Shown here in pieces: positions 10,001-14,928 of a DNA stretch of 60,705 nucleotides. Origin of the DNA: Streptococcus mitis (lineage in GTDB: Bacteria; Bacillota; Bacilli; Lactobacillales; Streptococcaceae); assembly GCF_946190275.1 (NCBI RefSeq), contig NZ_CAMHZQ010000014.1, positions 1 through 60,705 on the forward strand. Direction: 5' to 3'. Position 1 is the first letter of the stretch; each line of letters starts with the position of its first letter. The position numbers and the translations under genes are program-made. Below the pieces are notes generated by a model. The model did no database searches. It was not told the origin of the DNA and saw only the letters and a list, made by a program, of their open reading frames with translations.

Positions 10001-11015
10001 CGTAGTTAGCTTTGAACGCAGCTACTTTAGCAGCGTCTGCTCCATTATCTTTTAAGTACTTAACGATATTACGCATTTCATCTGCTAATGCATAATTGTC
10101 CGTACCGTTTGTGTACGTTGGTAATGCTTTTGGTGCAACTTCTGCTTCTGGATTTGAACCACCAGCAGATTCTGGTTGAACAACTCTACCTCTTCTTCTC
10201 TTTCCACCAGATTCTCCAGCTAGAGTTACTGGTTCTAGAGTTGCTGGCGCTGGATTGGCAACTTCCAATGTCGCTGTTTCTTCTTTTCCATCAGCGATAG
10301 GATTTGCTACTGGCAATGATTTTTTGCCACGTTTTTTAGGAAGAGAAGCTTCCTCTCCGCTATTGCCTTCAGCCGGTTGTTCAGGCTGTGCTGGTTTCGG
10401 TGCTACTTCTGGTCGTTTAGCAGCTTCAAGGCTAGACACTGCTTGTTGAAGAGAGCTAAGCGCTTGTTCTACATCTGCCTTGCTGGCATCAGGATTAGCC
10501 AAAACTTGCTTAGCATTTGCTACAGCGCTCTCTACTTGCGCGAGAGCTGTTTTGACATTTTCTGCAAGACTAGATGACTGAAGTGAGCTGATAGTAGCTG
10601 AAACTTGATTCACCACTGATGACAGTTCAGATTTGTCAACTTGAGACTTGGCAATTTCTGTTGGCAATGATTTTTTATCAAGTTGAGGTTTCGACGTCCC
10701 CTCATCATTGATTTTTGTCGCCCCACCTACAGGTGTAGTAGTTGAGCCAATTGTGGCGTTAGTCCCTGCTTCTGGTGCTTGATATACAGAGCCCTCTGGC
10801 TTTGCAAGAGTGGCTTGGTCAGGGTCACCTTCCCCTGAATTAGGGTTGCTTGAAGATGCTACTCCATCTTGGCGTGCAACTAAAGCTTCCTCTGCTTTAA
10901 CGCTATTAGCACCAAAAAACAGCAAGGATGCTACCGCAACACTAGCTGCGCCAAAATGGTACTTTCTAATAGAAAAGCGTGTTAATTTCTCTCCGGGATG
11001 TTTTCCGAATTTCAT
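1..11015 (-). CDS. Giant YSIRK-signal repeat surface protein (C-terminus outside window)
   Basis: Start at 11015 preceded by an AAGGAGAAC-type ribosome site. The frame is open for 3,671 codons to the left edge, so the protein exceeds 3,671 residues and its anchor is not visible. Residues 1-41 are a YSIRK-type signal (FSIRKYHFGAAS, hydrophobic stretch, likely cleavage after VKA). Residues about 125-200 form a helical segment rich in Ala, Gln and Ser; 200-305 is Pro/Ala/Glu linker; 305-375 is helical again. Residues about 375-800 form an aromatic-rich, non-repetitive region, the best candidate for a ligand-binding head. Residues about 800-3300 are Ig-like/Rib-like beta domains (motifs such as YRGAxFNPTF and TYPDxST), including a tandem 2.5-kb duplication. 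From about 3318 come helical DUF1542-like repeats. Role inferred: wall-anchored adhesin or stalk. No frameshift or stop is seen. The exact ligand is unknown. Confidence 0.9.
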   Translation of the reverse strand, partial: MKFGKHPGEKLTRFSIRKYHFGAASVAVASLLFFGANSVKAEEALVARQDGVASSSNPNSGEGDPDQATLAKPEGSVYQAPEAGTNATIGSTTTPVGGATKINDEGTSKPQLDKKSLPTEIAKSQVDKSELSSVVNQVSATISSLQSSSLAENVKTALAQVESAVANAKQVLANPDASKADVEQALSSLQQAVSSLEAAKRPEVAPKPAQPEQPAEGNSGEEASLPKKRGKKSLPVANPIADGKEETATLEVANPAPATLEPVTLAGESGGKRRRGRVVQPESAGGSNPEAEVAPKALPTYTNGTDNYALADEMRNIVKYLKDNGADAAKVAAFKANYDKLNEKLGLADENAVLSEEDFKKALADLKQARDYTEGFLNNQPSAQPEAVLPGNRLNRQAREAGKNFYNSLEYYYDNGTEPTPYKKYTYIFHSIRQDGAIDGRNEKVENAQKFAYMRTVPTADGFTWEFVANKGGYNNYYSNSFFFTVPNGQAVKANTARVTKLSTGEVFTAPSIELALQAAGLKRVTRGTMDNVIFRQGMGAGAEAYATGSLNDLAREETGVGSINRGFYKAVLESAESRKKANEKFDIIKNSGGSVYYFEIPERTGDSYRISFQTNGTNNPKKLAYAAGLKAVQNEGVKVRTQVDQFYAQTNSERDATDRFVMKLKGNGTFLIDQDHFYNKGWPSNAATLKRDANGNPQGTVLGNVSGTGGVNIDNIESHRGLVTYGGAGSLHAIDFTSYVMYEGYENNFEAGKQKANNEYGQNFYFFNEEGNELSKEALGRDAGETPGLHKYKYKRTFRDGSADDGYFNIATRPKNPTIVKPQKFFVGSAATVTVKDGNNGKSITLFREYVENGVAKTEEIGVTNANSSGVATFNLPSVKEGKYYARSIIKTDTYLDYAGSEKRTVESDLVTSDNQKIQAIVPPKVRVQGQEVSETREGASVLYEVIQGERFQPRVEAWDDKGNLTKFNIDNLRPGITSPNTGSNFRTINSATIKNTSEARFAGNVSLTETPGEYTSKITVADESGEEKDYFYKYRIIQRDTEAPTVSMNGKTLTENASANRFVIYRGATFNPTFVVNDNSGTVSSFKINNVPEGVWFNKNGGSDSPKENLQSGTSYQLAINNTVSNTANLGTHDANVVVRDAQGNEKTYKFQYTVVDVQPKNTPKTVEINSQLGDARDYLKAVDSNSGTDVSKYLPDNATYSWKEGQTTRGNDTKLDTVGSVTKYKATVTFPNNTASVVKRIDGHDYTIYRPASIERDVRFDVRDTVAPTVKLNGTELTNNVSNSPTIDIYRGANLELPLTFFDNAKTGNVNISYVNNAGLPRGVWFNESATANSNVIINQNGRTENAPGSYTVRGKVAPNATLGISEVTLKVSDDATGSVDKGNKKEVKFRVRVLDIDFERGRSETAGVSKVSDELELNQLSPDPNDYLTVNNGADRNDNMFPQGMAFRFITGANNKEFRRKLSFNTPGVHVVKAGAFYPTNNASTNGEPTPPTDATGDDVTEIRGRAYLTREVEFRVKPTAPTVTVTNGDVVVAHTNQTNVNTLSFTYTDKDNRQKTVTATKTNGTWALASDAPADGVAINPQSGAVTIKDREVKDGQAVTAKVAASGVNSNETTANATAGERVAPTFTFNSNTTRVENGERVVYVTPTETTSFTLGTVSDNSNKLIETRLSTQDNRQFNLDYGLNYNELTKQNNNEVVAPRDITVSGKLDPTNKSNHNNPWTDGDLVTRYVVATDAAGNEMRDLNSSISNSTRVKFKVLTQATKYTPTATAQTIAKDITANGATVTETEFNTLKQGITFALSETAKAKGKDQTELKVNRDTDNLTISMKDSGRIQRKSDGTYFVGATVTYPDRSTDTVEIPVAKSDTQPPEVWVEGRKLTENANDTHFIIYRGAAFNPTFRVNDNSGTTAYLKASGIPEGVWFNKQNGRDVEKTNLQNSTNPQYQITTNNVVENINRLGDYTANVTVKDALNNEKTYKFKYTIADVELKTTTKRVQAGTALGDPHNFVGGITSNGGTIDDTYLPSPDMRFEWYKGNASVNDNTTLTSGTHTEYKVRTTFPGGNGGKHSRTINGEDVIIYTPAYVEKTPTIIATEETPPTVKLKNLTDNNTVTALDDSENSSPIITVFRGAKLNVPLTVYDNDAAGRVNLRYVSGLPDGVSFNGTNNNDVNLTGKTVQNSENRVDHTISGVVAANAPLGLRTVTLKASDGVNGVESGNQTDVKFRVNVVDVAFKKDKTTDETANKIISPVPVGTSTQTAREYLRVNDGTSQGEPAFPEGTKFAFVDGNNPPNFSETLRFTTPGKFTRKVRAYFPRDYAGITDFGSTRNDLSGSSAEYNGLRYKEKEIEFQVQPSTPVITSKDNGDVVITSGNEPYVKFIDVTYTPQTGENPQPVTVRATKEWGVDNWSFPADSPLKIDKKNATITIKDRFVKDGSDVTVKVLTSDGIESNVPTGVAGQGDHEYPTVDFQNTETDGQGNRVVYITPTETTNVNVATLRDNSGKLLEAGFYNREGNSVDLGNGLTNTKLARNGETETSGEQTLRVSGTLNKFKEGTTPWVNGDIIGGEARYASATDPAENKLLEKQGVAVDNSSSEARVLFKVLTQAAKYTPTVSKVKIERDITAPNTNLSTEEFNRVKATLGFTTDRGSVNVTRTTNDLAFEMKDNGRVNTKADGSLYINATVTYPDKSTEIIEVPLDTTDANKSKPTATEASVRAEKDTTAQGRVDASQYERVLSKISVPENQPKPTSKAVKNNGAITNGKVTVELTYADNTRKDIEVPVLEVKPVEITSVFKEKDNTVTIKPNTAVENGDIIHVAVRGVGMQLTKTEHGYESDRTDRTFTVAQDGSITLTLTGEEKFQAGDRVVTRHESNKNGKVDSYENEAFAGLLPVEKVPTSNPAALNDKEKTAVKEAVKKANPSVNIAELVVAPNGDVTYRHAGAGVNDATQVQPITLSETVREKNNAETYEPIAKEQVVNIGDEPQASNGIENVTALPTNTTFTWKQSDKPDTRTSGVKQGTVVVHYPDTTEEEITVSVVVKEAKPTAPEISQWQNGNVKVTPAETNSGDKITVPVNGSEVVLRNYETGWQIEGTAPEGVTLRDNSLEIPRNLVSDTATAIATKGEDKVATDSDQASYTLLAHTVKLTDVVKKADSVLKTDDLSWNAGVTAVTDGDETKEFRRAKILEVRETAPLPDIENDHQYTIPVVISYADGTTENAEVVVKVRPATPEVSPKEDATVDITPNLTAKGTATITYTAEDETAKTVTLTRAEDGTWSSSDPEVPVDATTGKVTLKAAQVKDRSVVTVQTTSGTTGLTSKSDVGVAGSLEVLKAQAKDAIEEAAKNEKAEIEADGSLTKEQKAEKVSRVDTVKEAEKVKVDAATDADGVKTAQDNGVFEVEKIHTPGTLDEAKRVAKASLDVAAENEKQAITDDSSLTATEKQAKKEEVDRVKEAEQAKVDAAKTIEVVDVVKRTGETAIAEVHTPGNLEAAKEKAKSQLEAIAAVEKSKIENDGTLTSAERETQLQKLKDEVTKQKGLIDAANTAETLATTKEAADAAVKGVHQPGNLEAAKTAAKAALEDAATAEKEAIKADNSLTETEKQTKAAEVDKVKAAEQAKVDAAKTIEVVEVAKETGKTAIAEVHTPGNLDTAKAKAKAALDEAAATEKAAI
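2900..7870 (-). repeat. Tandem duplication of a ~2.5-kb Ig/Rib domain module
   Basis: Landmarks occur in the same order about 2.5 kb apart: an IYRGAxFNPTF segment near 7785 and 5300; a YT(V/I)(V/A)DV segment near 7540 and 5050; VKFRV near 6830 and 4340; a PTETT segment near 6090 and 3560; KVLTQAxKYTPT near 5700 and 3180; TVTYPD(R/K)ST near 5440 and 2930. Copies are clearly diverged at DNA level, so the duplication is old. One module is about 830 residues. Confidence 0.7.
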
Positions 11016-11030
11016 GAAATGTTCTCCTTT
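11013..11030 (-). promoter_or_regulatory. Start and ribosome site of the giant surface protein
   Basis: ATG at 11015-11013 is preceded by AAAAAGGAGAACATTTC, a good Shine-Dalgarno sequence with normal spacing. The reading begins MKFGKHPGEKLTRFSIRK, the expected N-terminal layout of YSIRK proteins, which fixes the start. Confidence 0.85.
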
Positions 11031-11169
11031 TTTATTATGATGATGGATCCTAAAAACATCAAATTCTTAAGAATCCATCTCGATGTCTTTACAGATACAT
11101 TTTTTCACATTTAGATAAAGGACTATATACCTCATCTAAACGACTACACACTTTATGCAGTCTACTATA

Positions 11170-11200
11170 ATTATACCATACCCCCCCCCCGATTTTGCCA
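11170..11200 (-). promoter_or_regulatory. Promoter with G10 tract between -35 and -10
   Basis: On the minus strand TATAAT lies at 11175-11170. A -35-like TGGCAA lies at 11200-11195, with a 19-nt spacer that includes ten consecutive G (11190-11181). Loss of two G would give the preferred 17-nt spacing. The start codon is about 155 nt downstream. The -10 is a perfect match; the -35 is only partial, so the hexamer choice is an inference. Confidence 0.6.
11181..11190 (-). repeat. Homopolymeric G10 tract (C10 on plus strand)
   Basis: Ten uninterrupted C on the plus strand, in DNA that is otherwise strongly AT-rich. The only comparable G/C homopolymer I see in the window is the G11 tract upstream of the second adhesin gene. 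Such tracts mutate by slippage during replication. Confidence 0.95.
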
Positions 11201-11433
11201 TAAAATCATAAAAAAAGATTGATATATACCACATTTTTTGACTAAACAATTAACATATTGTAAATATTAATGGTTATTTTAAGCTATACTTGTTTTATGT
11301 TTTATTTATAAATAGTGCTTTACATTGATATTTTCTTATGTAAATATGTGTTTTATATATTTAGAAATATTATTAATCTATGCTAATTTTTTTATTTTTT
11401 ATAAAACATAAAGAAAGAGACATGGATTGAAAG
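11201..11433. other. AT-rich gene-free upstream region
   Basis: Strongly AT-rich stretch upstream of the giant adhesin promoter with many A and T runs. No open frame, RNA gene or strong hairpin was recognised. It could carry curved DNA or regulator sites, but nothing specific can be supported. Confidence 0.5.
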
Positions 11434-11670
11434 CTAGCTTGATTTGTAGAGTTCAAAGGAAGAATCAGCATGCAAACCTGACTTACCTGATAAATGTAAA
11501 AATCCACCTCCTTGCACTAAGTAGCCTATTTCACTAAAGTATATTATATTGAACCTAGAGTAGTACACTATACTTCCTGAACTACCTTTAGAAATTGTTT
11601 TGAATCCCTTAATCAATTTGTTGGGTTTTAATTCATCCTGATATATATTTTGTCGTATTTTTACAAGCTA
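11434..11670 (-). pseudogene. C-terminal gene remnant abutting a BOX element
   Basis: An open frame on the minus strand begins directly at the BOX boundary (11670) and ends with TAG at 11436-11434. It has no ATG start or ribosome site; the first possible start is a TTG at 11616. The roughly 77 readable residues look protein-like rather than random (KPNKLIKGFKT, LVQGGGFLHLSGKSG). I do not recognise the family. The simplest reading is a gene whose 5' part was lost when the BOX arrived or in a linked deletion. It could also be chance. Confidence 0.35.
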
Positions 11671-11910
11671 ATACTCTTCGAAAATCTCTTCAAACTACGT
11701 CAGCGTCGCCTTGCCGTATATATGTGACTGACTTCGTCAGTTCTATCTGCAACCTCAAAACAGTGTTTTGAGCTGACTTCGTCAGTTCTATCTGCAACCT
11801 CAAAACAGTGTTTTGAGCTGACTTCGTCAGTCCTATTTACAACCTCAAAACAGTGTTTTGAGCAGCCTGCGGCTAGTTTCCTAGTTTGCTCTTTGATTTT
11901 CATTGAGTAT
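11671..11910 (+). repeat. BOX element, boxA-boxB3-boxC
   Basis: boxA begins ATACTCTTCGAAAATC at 11671 and contains the known BOX core CGTCAGCGTCGCCTTGCCGT. Three boxB units of exactly 45 bp follow (11728-11772, 11773-11817, 11818-11862), then boxC to GATTTTCATTGAGTAT at 11910. BOX elements are non-coding mosaic repeats of pneumococcus and close relatives. The 83-codon open frame through it on the minus strand is a by-product of the repeat. Confidence 0.9.
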
Positions 11911-11924
11911 AACAATGACATATA

Positions 11925-12035
11925 TGCTTGTGTTCTATTTGCAATCTGCAAAAATCCCTTTAAGCTGATTTGTAGCTCACTAGGGAATACCTGTAGCTAG
12001 CCCCTAGTTTTCTATCTGATTCTCATCTACTAAAA
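11925..12035 (+). repeat. Diverged second BOX remnant
   Basis: A stretch with ACCTGTAGCTAG, then CCTAGTTTTCTATCTGATTC and TCATCTACTA aligns base for base with boxC of the preceding element, with many substitutions. It is preceded by a boxB-like TTCTATTTGCAA. It appears to be an old, decayed BOX copy directly after the intact one. Confidence 0.45.
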
Positions 12036-12569
12036 ACACATCACTGTCTCAAGATTCATTTAAAGAGGAGATGGATTTCTAAACCCTTGACATATATATT
12101 AAAGGTTCTTATCCCAACAAATACCTGAACTACAATATCTCTTGAGTAATCTATTAAGTCAGACATGCATATTTGTTATCTTCCAGAACATATATAATAA
12201 ACTGAAATAAGATATGAACAAATCGATTAAAAAAGCCAAATTAATTTATAGAAATGTTTTAGCAGTTATTGTGTACTATTATAGATTCATAATATATAGT
12301 TTCTAGGTAGGTATTTTTCATTCGCTACAGTTAAAAATAAGTAAAAAAGGACGGCTAATCCCTTTCACTTCAAGAGATTTTCCTATCCTTTATTTTTTAT
12401 TTCTCTGTTACATACAGAATGTTTATATGACAAACTGAACCTGGAATAGTACAATATTTATTCTAGAACATTGTTATAAATTGATTTGAATTCCAAAACA
12501 GATTCGTCCAGTTCTTATTTCATATTACTACAACTCTCTAGCATCTATCCTTTACAACAGCGCCTCAAA
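12036..12569. other. AT-rich gene-free region
   Basis: No convincing gene. A 30-codon plus-strand frame (12214-12306) follows a TATAAT but lacks a ribosome site. Near 12345-12405 complementary AAAGGA/TCCTTT segments could form a weak terminator. The segment separates the Rpn array from the BOX elements. Confidence 0.4.
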
Positions 12570-12977
12570 CTAAGCGACGGTCATTCCCAATTGTTCACTC
12601 GCAAATTCAGAAGTTAGAACATGTTGGCGTACTAAATCTAGAAAGGTAAAAATTTTCCCACGCTCTAAACCACGCTCCAGCCCCTGTTCAATACCTTCTG
12701 CACGACCACGTTCAAGACCACGCTCTAATCCTTTTTCTTCAGCTTGTTCCAAGGCATAATCATGAGCCAATAATGCTTGTTCTTCACGCATACGTAGTTG
12801 ACTAAACATTTTCCTGTCCTCCTCAGACCAGCTCTTGTAGTCCAGCAGTTGGTCTGCCTGGCTAATAGCTCGCTCGGGTTCTTGAGTAAAGGGCTTATTC
12901 CCGAAAAACTCCAACCATGGCTTACGAACCTTGTCTTTGCTGGTTTCTCTGTATTTTTTTAATTCCAAGAATGCCAT
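12570..12977 (-). CDS. Stand-alone Rpn C-terminal domain, copy 4 (truncated by nonsense codon)
   Basis: 135 residues starting MAFLELKKYRETSKD, corresponding to residue 171 onward of the full-length Rpn protein at 13912-14790. It lacks the nuclease domain. Order: conserved KPWLEFFGNKPF, SWSEEDRKMFSQLRMREEQ, a variable stretch built from GLERG, RAEG and IEQG units, then a conserved tail ending SEQLGMTVA. A TAG at 12572-12570 replaces the GAG codon of copy 3, removing the last six residues (EFEALL); the lost codons are still readable downstream. The ATG is 23 nt after the stop of copy 3, and no strong ribosome site is visible, so translation may depend on coupling. Function unknown; possibly a regulatory fragment or a recombination reservoir. 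Confidence 0.6.
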   Translation of the reverse strand: MAFLELKKYRETSKDKVRKPWLEFFGNKPFTQEPERAISQADQLLDYKSWSEEDRKMFSQLRMREEQALLAHDYALEQAEEKGLERGLERGRAEGIEQGLERGLERGKIFTFLDLVRQHVLTSEFASEQLGMTVA

Positions 12978-13000
12978 CTTGACTAGTATTGGTAATGGTC

Positions 13001-13414
13001 TTACAACAAGGCCTCAAACTCAGCGACGGTCATTCCCAATTGTTCACTCGCAAATTCAGAAGTTAGAACATGTTGGCGTACTAAATCTAGAAAGGTAAAA
13101 ATTTTCCCACGCTCTAAACCACACTCCAGCCCCTGTTCAATACCTTCTGCTCGACCACGTTCTAAGCCTTTTTCTTCAGCTTGCTCCAAGGCATAGTCAT
13201 GAGCCAATAAGGCTTGCTCTTCTCGCATACGTAGTTGACTAAACATTTTCCTGTCCTCCTCGGACCAGCTCTTGTAATCTAGCAGTTGGTCTGCTTGGCT
13301 GATGGCTCGCTCGGGTTCTTGGGTAAAGGGCTTATTCCCGAAAAACTCCAACCACGGTTTGCGAACGCTATCTTTGCTGGTTTCTCTATATTTTTTTAGT
13401 TCTAAGAACGCCAT
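13001..13414 (-). CDS. Stand-alone Rpn C-terminal domain, copy 3
   Basis: 137 residues, same architecture as copy 4 and full to the conserved end TVAEFEALL. Variable region GLERGRAEGIEQGLECGLERG differs in unit number from the other copies. The ATG lies 23 nt after the stop of copy 2, with an identical 23-nt junction (ending ACTAGTCAAG) also between copies 3 and 4. The unit was therefore duplicated as a block of about 437 bp. The junction resembles the sequence just before the internal ATG of the full-length gene (GGTCAAGATGGC), so the block starts near that codon. No nuclease motif is present. Confidence 0.6.
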   Translation of the reverse strand: MAFLELKKYRETSKDSVRKPWLEFFGNKPFTQEPERAISQADQLLDYKSWSEEDRKMFSQLRMREEQALLAHDYALEQAEEKGLERGRAEGIEQGLECGLERGKIFTFLDLVRQHVLTSEFASEQLGMTVAEFEALL

Positions 13415-13437
13415 CTTGACTAGTATTGGTAATGGTC

Positions 13438-13911
13438 TTACAACAACGCCTCAAACTCAGCGACTGACATACCTAATTGCTGACTTGCTATCTCGGCAGT
13501 CAGAAGACCTTGATGGACTAGATTTAGTAGCATAGACAAACTTCCTTCAACTTTCCCACGCTCTAGTCCCTGTTCAATGCCCTCTGCAAGGCCACGTTCT
13601 AACCCTTGTTCAATACCTTCTGCTCGACCACGCTCTAAACCTTGTTCAATACCCTCTGCACGACCACGTTCTAAGCCTTTTTCTTCAGCTTGTTCCAAGG
13701 CATAGTCCTGTGCTAACAAGGCTTGTTCTTCACGCATACGTAGTTGACTAAACATTTTCCTGTCCTCCTCGGACCAGCTCTTATAGTCTAGCAGTTGATC
13801 TGCTTGGATGATGGCTCGCTCGGGTTGCTGGGTAAAGGGCTTATTCCCGAAAAACTCCAACCATGGCTTGCGAACCTTGTCTTTGCTGGTTTCTCTATAT
13901 TTTTTTAATTC
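13438..13911 (-). pseudogene. Rpn C-terminal domain, copy 2, in frame after the full-length stop
   Basis: Begins immediately after the TAA of the full-length Rpn gene (13914-13912) and in the same frame: K-stop-ELKKYRETSKDKV and onward, 157 codons, ending EFEALL. It has no ATG; the first possible start is a TTG at 13860. It carries the longest variable region, with three RAEGIEQGLERG-type units. Readthrough of one stop would append it to the nuclease. It may be untranslated sequence, a TTG-started fragment, or a replaceable tail cassette. Confidence 0.55.
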
Positions 13912-14790
13912 TTATTTGCGATGCTCTTTCAATAGTTCTTCAAACTCAGAGACAGTCATACCTAACTGCTGGCTGGCAACCTCAGAAGTCAGAAGACCTT
14001 GGTGGACCATATCTAGGAAGGCAAAAAATTTCCCTTCCTCCCTAGCAGTTTCCAAGGCATAGTCGTGTGCTAACAAGGCTTGTTCTTCGCGTCTGCGCTG
14101 TTCACTAAACATTTTCCTGTCCTCCTCGGACCAGCTTTTATAGTCCAGCAGTTGGTCTGCCTGGCTGATAGCTCGCTCGGGTTGCTGGGTAAAGGGTTTA
14201 TTCCCAAAAAACTCTAACCACGGCTTACGAACCTCGTCTTTGCTGGTTTCTCTGTATTTTTTTAGTTCCAAGAATGCCATCTTGACCAGATGGTGTTCTT
14301 GACCATTATTTGTGATAGTTAAGACCTCACCTGTCGTGTCCTCGCGCATACTAAAGCTGTGAAAAGCCAAGTCATCTTGAAAGTAGTTGCTATCTACAAT
14401 TGCGATAGCATAAACGGGTGAGATATATTTGTAACTCTGATGAGTATCACCTTCTCGCTGACGAATTTTTTCTAGGTTTTGATTGACCTGACTACATAGA
14501 TAAGCCCACAAACGATTAATAAAAAAATTCTGATGATGAACTTGGATTTCAATAATTACTTGCGTTCCATTGTCCAACTCCGCCAAAACATCTATACTGG
14601 TATAGAAATCTTGTGCTGAATAAGGCAGGGAAGGCAAGACGTGAATGTTACTTCCCTCCAAAATAGTTACATTTTTTGCAGGTAAATCCAACATATCGCG
14701 AATAAATTGACAAGTGATTTCCGGATTGCTAAAAATCTTCTTAGCAACCAAATCGTTAGTTGGGCTGATGCCCGGATGACGTACAGTCAT
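13912..14790 (-). CDS. Rpn-family PD-(D/E)XK nuclease, full length
   Basis: 292 residues. I chose the start at 14790 (MTVRHPGIS) because AAAGGAGAAGAAAT precedes it; the upstream possible start at 14817 lies inside the promoter. Residues 10-90 form the PD-(D/E)XK core: D67 (SIDVLAELD) and E81-x-Q83 (VIIEIQ) are the expected catalytic residues. Family names include Rpn, PDDEXK_2 and 'recombination-promoting nuclease/putative transposase'; E. coli Rpn proteins cleave DNA and some act against phage. Residue 171 is the methionine at which the stand-alone copies begin. The C-terminal tail here has no GLERG repeats (LETAREEGKFFAF) and ends LLKEHRK, unlike the copies. Head of a one-strand array with three tail copies. 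Confidence 0.85.
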   Translation of the reverse strand: MTVRHPGISPTNDLVAKKIFSNPEITCQFIRDMLDLPAKNVTILEGSNIHVLPSLPYSAQDFYTSIDVLAELDNGTQVIIEIQVHHQNFFINRLWAYLCSQVNQNLEKIRQREGDTHQSYKYISPVYAIAIVDSNYFQDDLAFHSFSMREDTTGEVLTITNNGQEHHLVKMAFLELKKYRETSKDEVRKPWLEFFGNKPFTQQPERAISQADQLLDYKSWSEEDRKMFSEQRRREEQALLAHDYALETAREEGKFFAFLDMVHQGLLTSEVASQQLGMTVSEFEELLKEHRK

Positions 14791-14805
14791 ATTTCTTCTC
14801 CTTTC

Positions 14806-14841
14806 ATTATAGCACATTTTTTAATCTAGGTTTACTAGATT
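14806..14841 (-). promoter_or_regulatory. Rpn promoter with perfect inverted repeat at -35
   Basis: TATAAT on the minus strand at 14811-14806, 15 nt before the start codon. The expected -35 position (14834-14829, TAAACC) is a poor match and lies inside the inverted repeat AATCTAG-N5-CTAGATT (14823-14841). The palindrome could be an operator for a repressor or activator. The short distance from -10 to ATG gives a leader of only a few nucleotides. Confidence 0.5.
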
Positions 14842-14895
14842 CACTGCTACTATCTATTTATTCGGAAAAGAAAGGATAAATGAAAAAAATAAGAA

Positions 14896-14928
14896 CAGCG
14901 GATAAGCAATAAAGGTTAAGCTTATCTA
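14896..14928 (-). terminator. Possible terminator of the GNAT gene
   Basis: Stem GATAAGC/GCTTATC around the stop codon on the minus strand, followed after a short gap by a T-rich stretch. The T run is not immediate, so termination may be weak. Confidence 0.4.

Noticed and set aside
84..10577. Plus-strand frames opposite the giant adhesin
   Set aside because: Same reason; Ser/Phe/Leu-rich antisense translations of the repeat protein.
11671..11910. RUP element instead of BOX
   Set aside because: The CGTCAGCGTCGCCTTGCCGT core and the 45-bp repeat unit are those of BOX.
11700..11951. 83-codon minus-strand frame
   Set aside because: It is the translation of the BOX element; the repeated SKHCFEV(A/V)(D/N)RTDEV follows the 45-bp boxB period.
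12214..12306. 30-codon plus-strand frame after a TATAAT (small hydrophobic peptide)
   Set aside because: No ribosome site, poor -35, AT-rich DNA where such frames are common.
12570..14790. Insertion sequence with a true transposase
   Set aside because: Rpn proteins are often annotated as putative transposases, but no terminal inverted repeats or target duplications are seen around the locus.
13912..14817. Start of the Rpn gene at 14817 (MCYNERRRN)
   Set aside because: These codons overlap the TATAAT and the ribosome site of the start at 14790.
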